From Candidatus Pyrohabitans jungbluthii (GTDB taxonomy: Archaea > Hydrothermarchaeota > Hydrothermarchaeia > Hydrothermarchaeales > BMS3B), in contig MTMD02000011.1 in assembly GCA_002010065.2 (NCBI GenBank), positions 5,117-69,116 of the forward strand: a stretch of 64,000 nucleotides of DNA, written 5' to 3'. Position 1 is the first letter of the stretch. Every line of letters begins with the position of its first letter. Positions 34,751 through 43,040 of the stretch are shown here, in pieces. A program made the translations under genes and the position numbers. The notes below the pieces were generated by a model. It was not told the origin of the DNA. It ran no database searches and saw only the letters and a program-made list of their open reading frames with translations.

Positions 34751-36206
34751 TATTGAGTCGCGGGTAGTTACTGTGGGAAACAGATATTTCTACAAGATTG
34801 AATTTCCCACCCTCACGCCTAAAGAGATGAAGTTTCTGAAGAAGGTGAAAGAGGCAGCGATAAAGGAGGCGAGGGTTGATCTGCAAGGTTTAACGAAGGA
34901 GCAGATGAAGCAGCGCATGCTATTCGCAGTGCTTGAGATAATGGACAGGCTTAATGGCGACCTGGAGCTCTCGCCAGAGAAGAGGCAAAAGCTTGCGGAG
35001 CTTATTGTCAATGACATGGTGGGCTACGGCTTGCTAGAACCCATTCTCGAAGACGACGAGATTGAGGAGATAATGGTAATTGGCCCCAAGCGCCCGGTGT
35101 ATGTGTTTCACAGGAAGTACGGAATGCTTGAAACGAACGTGGTTTTCCAAGATCCCAGGGAGATTGTGAACATCGTACAGCGAATAGCTTCCAGCATTGG
35201 CAGGCGCATAGACGCATCTTCGCCTCTCCTGGATGCTCGTCTTCCAGACGGCTCCCGCGTCAACGCCACTCTAAGCCCACCCGCCCTTGATGGACCAACA
35301 GTAACCATAAGGAAGTTCAAAAAGGATCCGCTCACGATAGTTGACCTGCTGAAGTTCAACACCCTCAATAGCGAGGTCGCAGCCTTTTTGTGGCTCATGG
35401 TCGAGGGGATGGGGGTATGGCCTAAGAACATCCTTGTGGCTGGCGGCACCGGAAGCGGAAAAACCACTACTCTAAACGCCCTTGCAATTTTCATCCGCGA
35501 GCGCGAGCGCGTTATTACCATTGAAGATACCGCAGAGCTTCAGCTTCCAATAAAGCATCTCATAAGGTTTGAGGTACGCCCCCCGAGCATAGAGGGGAAG
35601 GGCGAGATAGACATGGACACCCTGCTTAAAAACACGCTGCGAATGCGCCCCGATAGAATAATCATAGGCGAGGTCCGTGGAAGTGAGGCAAAAACGCTTT
35701 TCACAGCCATGAACACTGGGCACAACGGCACCCTAGCGACGCTTCATGCAAACAGCGCGAGAGAATGCATTACGCGCTTGACAAATGAACCCATGGGTGT
35801 TCCAATGATAATGATTCCTGCACTGGATTTGATTGTGATGCAGGCGAGGTACGCCCATGAAAAGAAAGGGTTAATAAGAAGAGTAACAGAGGTAACAGAG
35901 GTTGGTGGGATTACTGACAGTACCGTGGCTCTCAGCAAAATTTACGAGTGGGACCCGGGCAGTGATGTTATAAGGAGCACTGGCACGCCAAGCACGCTGA
36001 AGCAGGAGCTTGCCAAGCAGGTTGGCATCTCCATAGAGGAGGTGAATGAAGAGTTTGAGAAGAGGAGGCTTGTTCTGGATTACCTGCTTGAAAACAACAT
36101 TAGGGAGATTTACGAGGTGCGCAGGTGGGTGGAGAGCTATTACACCAACCCTGAGGCCACGCTGAAGAAGATTGAGGAATCCCTTAAGGCTTCGACTCGC
36201 TCATAG
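34743..36206 (+). CDS. Type II/IV secretion-system ATPase (archaeal GspE/TadA/FlaI superfamily)
   Basis: 487-residue secretion/pilus ATPase. An N-terminal helical domain (about 20-110) is followed by the NTD-like segment with RIDASSPLLDARLPDGSRVNA. The Walker A motif is GGTGSGKTTT, with Lys240. Next come the Asp box ITIEDTAELQLP, Walker B RIIIGEVRGSEA and the His box GHNGTLATLHANS. Such ATPases normally sit beside an FlaJ/TadC membrane gene and pilins, none of which is nearby. Instead it is coupled to a response regulator. The last 23 bases overlap the end of the convergent paralog B gene. Confidence 0.92.
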   Translation: MSDIESRVVTVGNRYFYKIEFPTLTPKEMKFLKKVKEAAIKEARVDLQGLTKEQMKQRMLFAVLEIMDRLNGDLELSPEKRQKLAELIVNDMVGYGLLEPILEDDEIEEIMVIGPKRPVYVFHRKYGMLETNVVFQDPREIVNIVQRIASSIGRRIDASSPLLDARLPDGSRVNATLSPPALDGPTVTIRKFKKDPLTIVDLLKFNTLNSEVAAFLWLMVEGMGVWPKNILVAGGTGSGKTTTLNALAIFIRERERVITIEDTAELQLPIKHLIRFEVRPPSIEGKGEIDMDTLLKNTLRMRPDRIIIGEVRGSEAKTLFTAMNTGHNGTLATLHANSARECITRLTNEPMGVPMIMIPALDLIVMQARYAHEKKGLIRRVTEVTEVGGITDSTVALSKIYEWDPGSDVIRSTGTPSTLKQELAKQVGISIEEVNEEFEKRRLVLDYLLENNIREIYEVRRWVESYYTNPEATLKKIEESLKASTRS

Positions 36207-36744
36207 ACTTCGACTCGTGCTTCTTACTAAGCTCCCTTACCTTTCTTTTCAGGTTGCGTATTGTTATGTCCTTGCTTATCCCCAGTCTGTACCACCGCTC
36301 TATCTCTTTAATCCTCTCCTGTGGATTTCTGAGTCGAATTTCCTTTATCAACGCCTCCCGATACCAGCGCTCAAGCTCCTTTAGGCTTTCCAGAAGTTCT
36401 TGGTCTTCCGGGTCGAGCCTAATCTTCTCGTATCCATTCCCTGCGGCTCTCTTTTCTAGGTCCTCTATCTGCTTTCTTACATTGTAGAGGGATTCTCCTG
36501 CGATGTGCATGTGACTTCTTACCATACCTCCGTAAAGTAGAAATGTTCCAAAAGCAATGGCGGTGTAGACAACAAACCAGGTTTTAACCTCACCCCCTGC
36601 TATTACGGCATCGAGGGGTAGAAGGAGCAAAAGTCCTATAAAGATTGCTACATTCAGCCAGAAAATTCGCCATATAATCTTTTTCTTTCTTTCCACTCTT
36701 CTTAGCTCTTTTTCAAGTATAAGTTCTGCTGCATCTTCACCCAT
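36184..36744 (-). CDS. Two-TM coiled-coil protein, paralog B of the signalling island
   Basis: 186-residue counterpart of the gene at 30793. An N-terminal charged helix (MGEDAAELILEKELRRVERKK) precedes two TM helices (FWLNVAIFIGLLLLLPL and WFVVYTAIAFGTFLLYGGM). The tail has DPEDQELLESLKELERWYRE and then EIERWYRLGISKDITIRN, two copies of one ERWYR linker-like motif. Function unknown; a membrane relay for the neighbouring sensors is a reasonable guess. The start at 36744 is chosen over a frame beginning seven codons upstream. Confidence 0.75.
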   Translation of the reverse strand: MGEDAAELILEKELRRVERKKKIIWRIFWLNVAIFIGLLLLLPLDAVIAGGEVKTWFVVYTAIAFGTFLLYGGMVRSHMHIAGESLYNVRKQIEDLEKRAAGNGYEKIRLDPEDQELLESLKELERWYREALIKEIRLRNPQERIKEIERWYRLGISKDITIRNLKRKVRELSKKHESKSMSESKP

Positions 36745-36813
36745 TATCCCACACCTTCTGGTCACCTATGTAGGTTATGGTATTTAAAAATTTTCGTATA
36801 GCTATTTCTTTCT

Positions 36814-36829
36814 GTGAACATGTGTTCAC
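36814..36829. promoter_or_regulatory. Operator-like inverted repeat
   Basis: GTGAACA-TG-TGTTCAC is a perfect 7-bp inverted repeat in the gap between divergent genes at 36744 (minus) and 36890 (plus). It sits between an AT-rich TATA-like element for the minus gene (36779-36794) and TTTATATGG at about 36849-36857 for the plus gene. A dimeric regulator binding here could control both. Confidence 0.6.
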
Positions 36830-36889
36830 GAAATCAGGTATGAGAAGCTTTATATGGAGATAATAAGTAAATTACTTTGAGGCCTTGAG

Positions 36890-37486
36890 ATGAGAGTGGT
36901 GCGCGCTGTTGGGGTTCTCAATCTTCTGCTGGGCTTGGTGGCGCTTTTAGCTCCGGTTAAGTTTTACTCCTTTGCGATGCGTCTCTTTACGCCAGACGTC
37001 TCTCCGCCCTTTGGTGTTGGTGCAATCCGCCTGACCACCTTTATGCTCTTTATTCCCAGCTTGGTGCTAATAGCCAACGGCGTTGCACTGCTTTTCTTGA
37101 GCTACAGACTTGAAACTCCTGCTAAGACCGCTTCACCCGCAACGCAGGAGTATTTGAGAAGGTTGAGGAAAGAGGAAGGTTTAGAGCCTGGCGAAGCTGA
37201 GAAGGATTTTGAGCTCTTTGAAGGAGAAGCGAGGGAGGAGCTTGAGGAGACCCCGGGCTATGCACTCTCCCAAGGCGAGGAGTACGTGAAGGTCAGGCAC
37301 GAGATGATAGGGAAGGAAGTATACGACAGAAGGGGCAACTACTACGGCAAGGTTGTGAGCGTTACCCTGAGCGAGGAGGGCGATGTGAAGGAGTTTCTGG
37401 TCAAGCGTGGTGAAAGGAAAAAGGTTTTCAGTGGTGAAGACATAGAGAGCAACAATGGTGTGATTCTGGTTAGGCGTCAGGAGTAG
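36890..37486 (+). CDS. Membrane protein with C-terminal PRC-barrel domain
   Basis: 198 residues. Two TM helices lie near residues 6-28 and 50-72, a charged Glu-rich linker spans 78-130, and a PRC-barrel-like beta domain spans about 135-198 (MIGKEVYDRRGNYYGKVVSVTL, then FSGEDIESNNGVILVRRQE). PRC barrels bind RNA or act as assembly modules at membranes. Function unknown. The shared upstream operator suggests regulation together with paralog B of the signalling island. Confidence 0.75.
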   Translation: MRVVRAVGVLNLLLGLVALLAPVKFYSFAMRLFTPDVSPPFGVGAIRLTTFMLFIPSLVLIANGVALLFLSYRLETPAKTASPATQEYLRRLRKEEGLEPGEAEKDFELFEGEAREELEETPGYALSQGEEYVKVRHEMIGKEVYDRRGNYYGKVVSVTLSEEGDVKEFLVKRGERKKVFSGEDIESNNGVILVRRQE

Positions 37487-37497
37487 CTTCCGCATAC

Positions 37498-37506
37498 TTT
37501 TTATAT
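37498..37506 (+). promoter_or_regulatory. TATA box for gatCAB
   Basis: TTTTTATAT lies about 40 bases before the gatC ATG at 37540 and just after the preceding stop, so it is the probable promoter of the gatC-gatA-gatB operon. Confidence 0.55.
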
Positions 37507-37539
37507 CCCTTTTGCATTACACTGAGCAGAGGCTTTACC

Positions 37540-37773
37540 ATGGAGGAAAAGGAGGAGATTCGTCGCGAGGCGGAGCGCGTGCTCAAAGAGCTTTCTGAAG
37601 CCCTGGGAGAGATAAGCCTGGAGGAAACATACTACGTGGTGGAGGAGATTAACGTTACCCGCGGTGACGCTGAACCAGAGCTAAGGCCGGAGTTCCGCGA
37701 GGCGGCGCTGAAGATTGCACCTCGCAAAGACGAGGAGGGCAACTACATCGCTGAAGTAGGAAGCTGGGTGTAG
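37540..37773 (+). CDS. gatC: Asp-tRNA(Asn)/Glu-tRNA(Gln) amidotransferase subunit C
   Basis: 77-residue small subunit that stabilises GatA-GatB. Archaeal GatC is poorly conserved. The helical N-terminus (EEIRREAERVLKELSEALGEI) and the extended C-terminus (PELRPEFREAALKIAPRKDEEGNYIAEV) fit the family. The assignment is firm because gatA follows six bases later. Confidence 0.9.
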   Translation: MEEKEEIRREAERVLKELSEALGEISLEETYYVVEEINVTRGDAEPELRPEFREAALKIAPRKDEEGNYIAEVGSWV

Positions 37774-37779
37774 TTAGCC

Positions 37780-39129
37780 ATGAGCGCTGTGGAGGAGCTA
37801 AGGAGTGGAGCGCTGACTGCAGAGGAGAACGTGGCGCGCTACTTAGAGGCGATTGAGGCTAGAGATAGGGAGATAAACGCCTTCATCGAGGTTAATCTGC
37901 GCGCAATTGAAGATGCCCAGGCGGTGGATAAAAAGATAGAGCGCGGTACCGCCGGGAAGCTCGCTGGCTTAGCTATAGCTGTGAAGTCCAACATCAATGT
38001 CCGTGGGCTTCGCGCCACCTGCGCTTCGAAAACCCTGGAGAACTACGTCTCGCCCTACGATGCTACGGTGATAGAGCGCATACGCCGCGAGGATGGGGTT
38101 ATCATAGGCATGACCAACATGGATGAGTTCGCGTGCGGTAGCAGTGGCGAGACCTCATACTTTGGGCCAACGCAGAATCCTGCCGCAATGGGGAGAATAC
38201 CGGGTGGCTCCTCCTCGGGAAGCGCCGCCGCAATAGCCGCGAACTTCGCAGACGTTGCTCTTGGAAGCGACACTGGGGGGAGTATCCGCAATCCGGCATC
38301 GCATTGCGGAGTTGTGGGAATAAAGCCCACATATGGCTTGGTGCCCCGCTATGGCTTGATAGACTTGGCCATGAGCCTCGACCAGATAGGTCCCCTCGCC
38401 AAGGATGTTTACTCTGCAGCCCTTCTCCTTGAGGTGATCGCGGGATATAATCCAAAAGAGGCGACGACGCTGCGCGTTGAGAGTGTGGACTACACCTCAA
38501 AGCTAAACGCCGACCTCTCGGGCTACACCATAGGCTTCGCAAGGGAGTTCGAGGAGTACACCTCCCCTGAGATAATCCGCGAGGTTAAGCACGCGCTGGC
38601 AAAGCTCGAGGCGCAGGGTGCCAGCGTGGTGGAGGTGGAGCTTCCAAACCTTGCAAAAGCCCTGCCCACCTACTATCTGACGGTCTTCGTGGAGTTCTTC
38701 TCAGCAACTCGCCGCTATGATGGTCGCCGCTACGGTTACCGCATTGAAGAGGTGTGCGGCGAGGAGGTGCTGCGCAGGATAATGCTGGGGCGCTATATAA
38801 GCCAGAAGGAGTACTCTGGCAAATACTACAAGAAAGCCCTCCAGTTCCGCTCGCTTATCAAGAAGGAGTTGCTCGAGGCTTTGAGCGGCGTCGATTTAAT
38901 CGCAGGTCCGACGACGCCCAAGCTTCCCCACAGGCTGGGAGAAGAGATTGATCCCCTGGCTATGTACGCCTACGATTTGCTCACAGTGCCTGCGAACTTA
39001 GCCGGGATACCCGCAGGCGTCATAAAATCCGGCGAGGTAAAAGGCATACCCGTGGGTTTGCAGCTCCAGGCAAAGCCGCTGGATGAGCAGAAGATACTCA
39101 ATGCCATGTACGCGCTTGAGGGTGGCTGA
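37780..39129 (+). CDS. gatA: Asp-tRNA(Asn)/Glu-tRNA(Gln) amidotransferase subunit A
   Basis: 449-residue amidase that frees ammonia from glutamine for tRNA-bound Glu or Asp. The amidase catalytic triad is in place: Lys in LAIAVKSNINVRG, and the Ser pair in GGSSSGSAAAIAANFADVALGSDTGGSIRNPA. The C-terminal GIPAGVIKSGEVKGIPVGLQLQ is typical. The combination with gatC and gatB shows the transamidation route; whether the product is Gln-tRNA, Asn-tRNA or both cannot be read here. Confidence 0.97.
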   Translation: MSAVEELRSGALTAEENVARYLEAIEARDREINAFIEVNLRAIEDAQAVDKKIERGTAGKLAGLAIAVKSNINVRGLRATCASKTLENYVSPYDATVIERIRREDGVIIGMTNMDEFACGSSGETSYFGPTQNPAAMGRIPGGSSSGSAAAIAANFADVALGSDTGGSIRNPASHCGVVGIKPTYGLVPRYGLIDLAMSLDQIGPLAKDVYSAALLLEVIAGYNPKEATTLRVESVDYTSKLNADLSGYTIGFAREFEEYTSPEIIREVKHALAKLEAQGASVVEVELPNLAKALPTYYLTVFVEFFSATRRYDGRRYGYRIEEVCGEEVLRRIMLGRYISQKEYSGKYYKKALQFRSLIKKELLEALSGVDLIAGPTTPKLPHRLGEEIDPLAMYAYDLLTVPANLAGIPAGVIKSGEVKGIPVGLQLQAKPLDEQKILNAMYALEGG

Positions 39130-39132
39130 ACT

Positions 39133-40503
39133 ATGAAGGTAACCATCGGCTTCGAGATTCACGAGCAGCTGGCAACGAAGACAAAGCTATTCTGTAGGTC
39201 GCCCACGAATTACCGCGACGCACCGCCCAACACCAACATCTGTGAGGTATGCACAGGCATGCCCGGGGCAAAGCCGATGCCGGTAAACCAGGAGGCGGTG
39301 GATGCGGTAATTGCGATAGCTCTCATGCTCAACTGCGAAATCGTAAAGGAGCCCATCTACATCCTGCGAAAGCACTATGATTACCCTGACCTGCCCAGCG
39401 GCTACCAGCGCACCTCCATGCCCATTGGCAAAAATGGCGAGCTCGCCGGCGTAAGAATATGGGAGGTGCACCTTGAGGAAGATCCGGGTAAATACGACCC
39501 CACCACTGGCAAGGTGGACTACAACCGTTCCGGCGTGCCCCTGGTGGAGATAGTAACCGCCCCCGATATGCACTCACCGGAGGAGGCGAGGGAGTTTTTG
39601 AAAGAACTCGTGAAGGTGCTGCGCTACACTCAAAGAGTGCGTGAGGAAGGCGGAACAATGCGCGTTGACACCAACGTGAGCATCGAGGGCGGAGCACGCG
39701 TGGAGATAAAGAACATAAACAGCATCCGCGGTGCCTACCGCGCGCTGAAGTTTGAGATTACCCGCCAGAAGAATTTGATGAAGCGGGGTAAGGTGGTGAA
39801 GCGCGAGACCCGCGCCTATCTCGAGGCGCAGATGATAACCAAAGGGATGCGAACAAAGGAAGAGGCTGAGGATTACCGCTACATTCCAGACCCGGACATT
39901 CCACCCCTGCTCATCACCGAGGAGAAAATCGCAGAAATAAGGGCTACCCTACCCGAGGCTCCCCACCTCAAGGAAAAGCGCTTTATAAAGCAGTACGGCA
40001 TCAAAAGCGATGACGCCAAGATAATAGCTAGCGAGCTTGAGCTGGCGAACGCCTTTGAGGAGGTTGCCAAGGTAATCCCACCGCAGCTTGCTGCGACGTG
40101 GATACGCGACGAGGTGAAACGCGTACTCGAGTACAACGGCATTACCTTTAAGGAGAGCGGGATAACGCCTGCTCACTTAATAGAGCTGCTCCAGCTTGTG
40201 CTCAATGACGAGATTACTCTTAAGACAGCGAAGAAGGTGATGGAACTCCTGCCCGAGAAGCGCACCTCGCCGAAGAAGATTATCGAGGAGCTTGGTCTTA
40301 AGAAGCTCCGCGAGGACAGCGCCGTCGCCAAAGCTTGCGAGGAGGCAATAGCTGAGAACCCCAAGGCAGTGGAGGACTACCTCTCGGGCAAAAAGGAAGC
40401 CCTGAACTTCCTTGTGGGGCAGGTGATGCGCAAGACTCGAGGCAGGGCAGACCCTGCCAAGGTTCTGGAGATGCTGAGGGAGAGGGTGGAAGGGAGGGAG
40501 TGA
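39133..40503 (+). CDS. gatB: Asp-tRNA(Asn)/Glu-tRNA(Gln) amidotransferase subunit B
   Basis: 456-residue subunit that phosphorylates tRNA-bound Glu/Asp and transfers ammonia. It opens with VTIGFEIHEQLATKTKLFCRSP and the second Cys pair NICEVCTGMPGAKP, which form the zinc site. It continues with HYDYPDLPSGYQ, NRSGVPLVEIVTAPD, MRVDTNVSI and the YRYIPDPDIPPL motif, then the C-terminal YqeY-like helical domain. It starts three bases after gatA. The bacterial-type GatCAB coexists with the archaeal GatDE in many archaea. Confidence 0.97.
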   Translation: MKVTIGFEIHEQLATKTKLFCRSPTNYRDAPPNTNICEVCTGMPGAKPMPVNQEAVDAVIAIALMLNCEIVKEPIYILRKHYDYPDLPSGYQRTSMPIGKNGELAGVRIWEVHLEEDPGKYDPTTGKVDYNRSGVPLVEIVTAPDMHSPEEAREFLKELVKVLRYTQRVREEGGTMRVDTNVSIEGGARVEIKNINSIRGAYRALKFEITRQKNLMKRGKVVKRETRAYLEAQMITKGMRTKEEAEDYRYIPDPDIPPLLITEEKIAEIRATLPEAPHLKEKRFIKQYGIKSDDAKIIASELELANAFEEVAKVIPPQLAATWIRDEVKRVLEYNGITFKESGITPAHLIELLQLVLNDEITLKTAKKVMELLPEKRTSPKKIIEELGLKKLREDSAVAKACEEAIAENPKAVEDYLSGKKEALNFLVGQVMRKTRGRADPAKVLEMLRERVEGRE

Positions 40504-40643
40504 AGCAAACTTTTGACAACTTCATGGAACTACCCTTTTTCCTTGAAGAGTTATTCGGAAGGAAAGTCGATTTAATCACCACCAAGGGGCCGGGGATTAT
40601 AAAGATTAAAATTTTAATGTTGATGAAAGTAGAACCTCATTAA
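40503..40643 (+). pseudogene. Remnant of a MNT-type nucleotidyltransferase
   Basis: A short frame immediately after gatB encodes TFDNFMELPFFLEELFGRKV-DLITTKGPG, which resembles the C-terminal part of minimal nucleotidyltransferases (MntA/HEPN-MNT antitoxins). The catalytic N-terminal GS-x-D-x-D part is missing, and the upstream sequence is gatB. The following 150 bases are AT-rich and hold no convincing gene. It probably marks the insertion and decay of a toxin-antitoxin module. Confidence 0.55.
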
Positions 40644-40800
40644 GGTAGAAATTTTTATTAATTATAGAAAAAATTTTGAATAATCCAGATGATGAAGAAT
40701 ACAAGAGAAATATAAGAAAAAAGATTTTAAGTTGTGTAGGAGACTTTAATCCTGATTAATGCTCCTTTCACGACTTATGGAAATAGCTTTTTCTACATAA

Positions 40801-42075
40801 CTATTTCCCACCCAGAAACTCCTGCGTCAGCTTCATCGCGCAGAAGCTGCCGCACATTGTGCACGCGTCGCTTTTCTTGGGCAGTCTTCGCCTGCGGTAC
40901 TCCATCGCTCGCTCAGGGTCCAGGCAAAGCTTGAACTGCTTCTCCCAGTTGAGCTCAACCCTCGCCTTGGACATCTCTTCGTCTATCTCTCTGCCTCTTC
41001 CCCTCGCCAGGTCCGCTGCGTGGGCTGCGATTTTGCTCGCCACAACGCCAACGCGCACATCCTCGACGCTGGGCAAAGCGAGGTGCTCCGCGGGCGTAAC
41101 GTAGCACAGGAAGTCTGCGCCCGCGTAGGCGGCGATTGCCCCGCCTATCGCCGCTGCTATATGATCGTAACCGGCGGCGATGTCGGTAACCAGGGGGCCG
41201 AGCACATAGAAGGGTGCGCCGTCGCAGAGGCGCTTCTCCAGCAAGACGTTTGCCTCAATCTGGTTCAGAGGCACATGCCCTGGCCCTTCAACCATGCACT
41301 GCACTCCCGCTTCTCGGCAGCGCTTAACCAGCCTGCCCAGAATCATTAGCTCGCGGAGCTGCGCCTCGTCGGTAGCGTCGGCTGTGCTACCCGGGCGCAG
41401 GGCATCGCCAAGGCTTAGGGTAACGTCGTGCTCCCTGGCTATCTCCAGCAGGTAGTCGAAGTTCTCATACAGGGGGTTCTCCCTTTCGTTGTGCTTCATC
41501 CACGCTGCCAGAAAGCTTCCGCCCCTGCTCACTATCCCAGTTACGCGGGGGCTCTTCTCGAGCGCATCCAGAGCTTCTCGCGTAATTCCGGCGTGCACCG
41601 TCATGAAGTCCACGCCTTCTCTCGCCTGAGCCTCTATAACTGAGAAGAGCTCATCCTCGCTCATATCTACGACGCTACCTCGCTTCGCCGCGAGCACGCC
41701 AGCCTCGTAAATAGGCACAGTGCCCAGAGGTACAGGAATCTTGAGAATCTCCCTCCTTATCTTCTTCAAATCCCCGCCGGTGCTCAGGTCCATAAGCGTG
41801 TCCGCGCCATATTTCACCGCCACTCTAGCCTTTTCCAGCTCCTCTTCTATGCTAACATGCTCCGGTGAGGTACCGATGTTGGCATTCACCTTCACCCTAA
41901 GCCCTTCGCCTATTCCAACTGGCGCAAATTCTCTCCCTGAGCTGTTCTTGGGTATAACCACCCTTCCCTTCGCCAACCTTCGGAGCAGAACCTTCTCGTC
42001 TATTCCCTCTGCTCTGCTCACCTGGCGTATTTCCTCGCTGACAACGCCTCGCCTTGCCTCAAGCATTAAAGTCAT
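40801..42075 (-). CDS. thiC: Phosphomethylpyrimidine synthase (ThiC)
   Basis: 424-residue radical SAM enzyme rearranging aminoimidazole ribotide to the thiamine pyrimidine. Recognised by VKVNANIGTSPEHVSIEEEL, GADTLMDLSTGGDLKKIR, TVHAGITREALDAL, MVEGPGHVPLNQIEANV, APFYVLGPLVTDIAAGYDHI and the C-terminal cluster motif CTMCGSFCAMK. The archaeal/anaerobe length (about 425) is normal. The leader is short, with no room for a TPP riboswitch; a TATA-like TTTATAAATG (minus) lies just upstream. Confidence 0.97.
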   Translation of the reverse strand: MTLMLEARRGVVSEEIRQVSRAEGIDEKVLLRRLAKGRVVIPKNSSGREFAPVGIGEGLRVKVNANIGTSPEHVSIEEELEKARVAVKYGADTLMDLSTGGDLKKIRREILKIPVPLGTVPIYEAGVLAAKRGSVVDMSEDELFSVIEAQAREGVDFMTVHAGITREALDALEKSPRVTGIVSRGGSFLAAWMKHNERENPLYENFDYLLEIAREHDVTLSLGDALRPGSTADATDEAQLRELMILGRLVKRCREAGVQCMVEGPGHVPLNQIEANVLLEKRLCDGAPFYVLGPLVTDIAAGYDHIAAAIGGAIAAYAGADFLCYVTPAEHLALPSVEDVRVGVVASKIAAHAADLARGRGREIDEEMSKARVELNWEKQFKLCLDPERAMEYRRRRLPKKSDACTMCGSFCAMKLTQEFLGGK

Positions 42076-42122
42076 GTGTTCCTACTCCAATTATAACATT
42101 TATAAAGGGTTGTGAGACATAG

Positions 42123-42977
42123 CTAATACTCCTTCAGTATCCTGTAAATTACAGAAAAGTCAAGGCTGTCCATATTTTTTGGGAACGTCATGGCAAAAAG
42201 CTCTTTGGCAATGCTTCCCATAAATAAGGGTCTTTTTAAGGTTCTTGCCAAATCCTGCAGGTAGTGAAGGTCCTTGTAAATTAGCGCAGAGGAGAAATGC
42301 GTCGTAAAATCCTCCTTGAGCAGTTTTTCTTTCTTGGCATTTAAAACCATGGAATTTCCTGCGCCTGCGGAAAGAATCTCCAGCACCTTCTCCTTGCTTA
42401 GCCCAACGGCCTCGCCGAAGGCGAGAGCTTCTGCAATGGTTGCCATGAATGAGCCGAGGGCAAGGTTATTAATAAGCTTCATCTTCGTTGCCAGGGTTGG
42501 CTCGCCCAGGTAGAAGATGTTCTCGCCTATCTTTTCAATATATGGCAGAGCTCTTTCGTACGCTTGTTTCTCACCGCTAACCAGAACCGTAAGCTTCCCC
42601 AGGGATGCAGGTATAACACTCCCGAGCACAGGAGCCTCAAGATAATAGGCGCCATGCTCTTTAAACACCTCGTGGAAGTATGTCACCGCCTCAAAGTGGT
42701 TTGTTGTGGTATCAATTATAACTTTTCCTTCACACTCGCCCTCCAGAAGCCCGTCCTTGCTTGTGGCGACTGATTTAACAGCATCGCTATCAAAGAGGCA
42801 CAGAAAGACAAAGTCAACCTCAGATAAGAGCGAAGCCGGGCTTTCTGCTATCTCAACCCCCAGCTCCTGAGCTTTCTCCCTGGTTCTGTTCCAGACAACC
42901 AGCTCCACGCCCTGAGAAATCAGCCTCTTTGCCATCGCCTTGCCGAGGTTACCAAGACCGATAAATCCTGCCTTCAT
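42123..42977 (-). CDS. Beta-hydroxyacid dehydrogenase (3-hydroxyisobutyrate dehydrogenase family)
   Basis: 284-residue NAD(P)-dependent dehydrogenase. The dinucleotide motif GFIGLGNLGKAMAKRL starts at residue 4, the following VVWNRTREK suggests NADP preference, and the substrate motif is EAPVLGSVIPASLGKL. The catalytic Lys lies in TKMKLINNLALGSFMATIAEAL. The family includes 3-hydroxyisobutyrate, tartronate-semialdehyde and glyoxylate/succinic-semialdehyde reductases; the substrate cannot be chosen. The start at 42977 follows a GGAGG seven bases upstream; a longer frame opens six codons earlier. Confidence 0.88.
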   Translation of the reverse strand: MKAGFIGLGNLGKAMAKRLISQGVELVVWNRTREKAQELGVEIAESPASLLSEVDFVFLCLFDSDAVKSVATSKDGLLEGECEGKVIIDTTTNHFEAVTYFHEVFKEHGAYYLEAPVLGSVIPASLGKLTVLVSGEKQAYERALPYIEKIGENIFYLGEPTLATKMKLINNLALGSFMATIAEALAFGEAVGLSKEKVLEILSAGAGNSMVLNAKKEKLLKEDFTTHFSSALIYKDLHYLQDLARTLKRPLFMGSIAKELFAMTFPKNMDSLDFSVIYRILKEY

Positions 42978-43040
42978 GTCAGCGCCTCCTGTCACCTATA
43001 TCCAAGCGGTAACGTAATAATTTCTGATTGCTTCCTTACT

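Noticed and set aside
34743-36206. Archaellum motor ATPase FlaI as specific call
   Set aside because: General GspE/TadA/FlaI motifs are present, but no FlaJ, archaellin or fla accessory gene is nearby, so a specific archaellum role is not supported.
42076-42122. Possible TPP riboswitch ahead of thiC
   Set aside because: The upstream space is too short and has none of the conserved TPP-riboswitch core; only a TATA-like promoter is seen.
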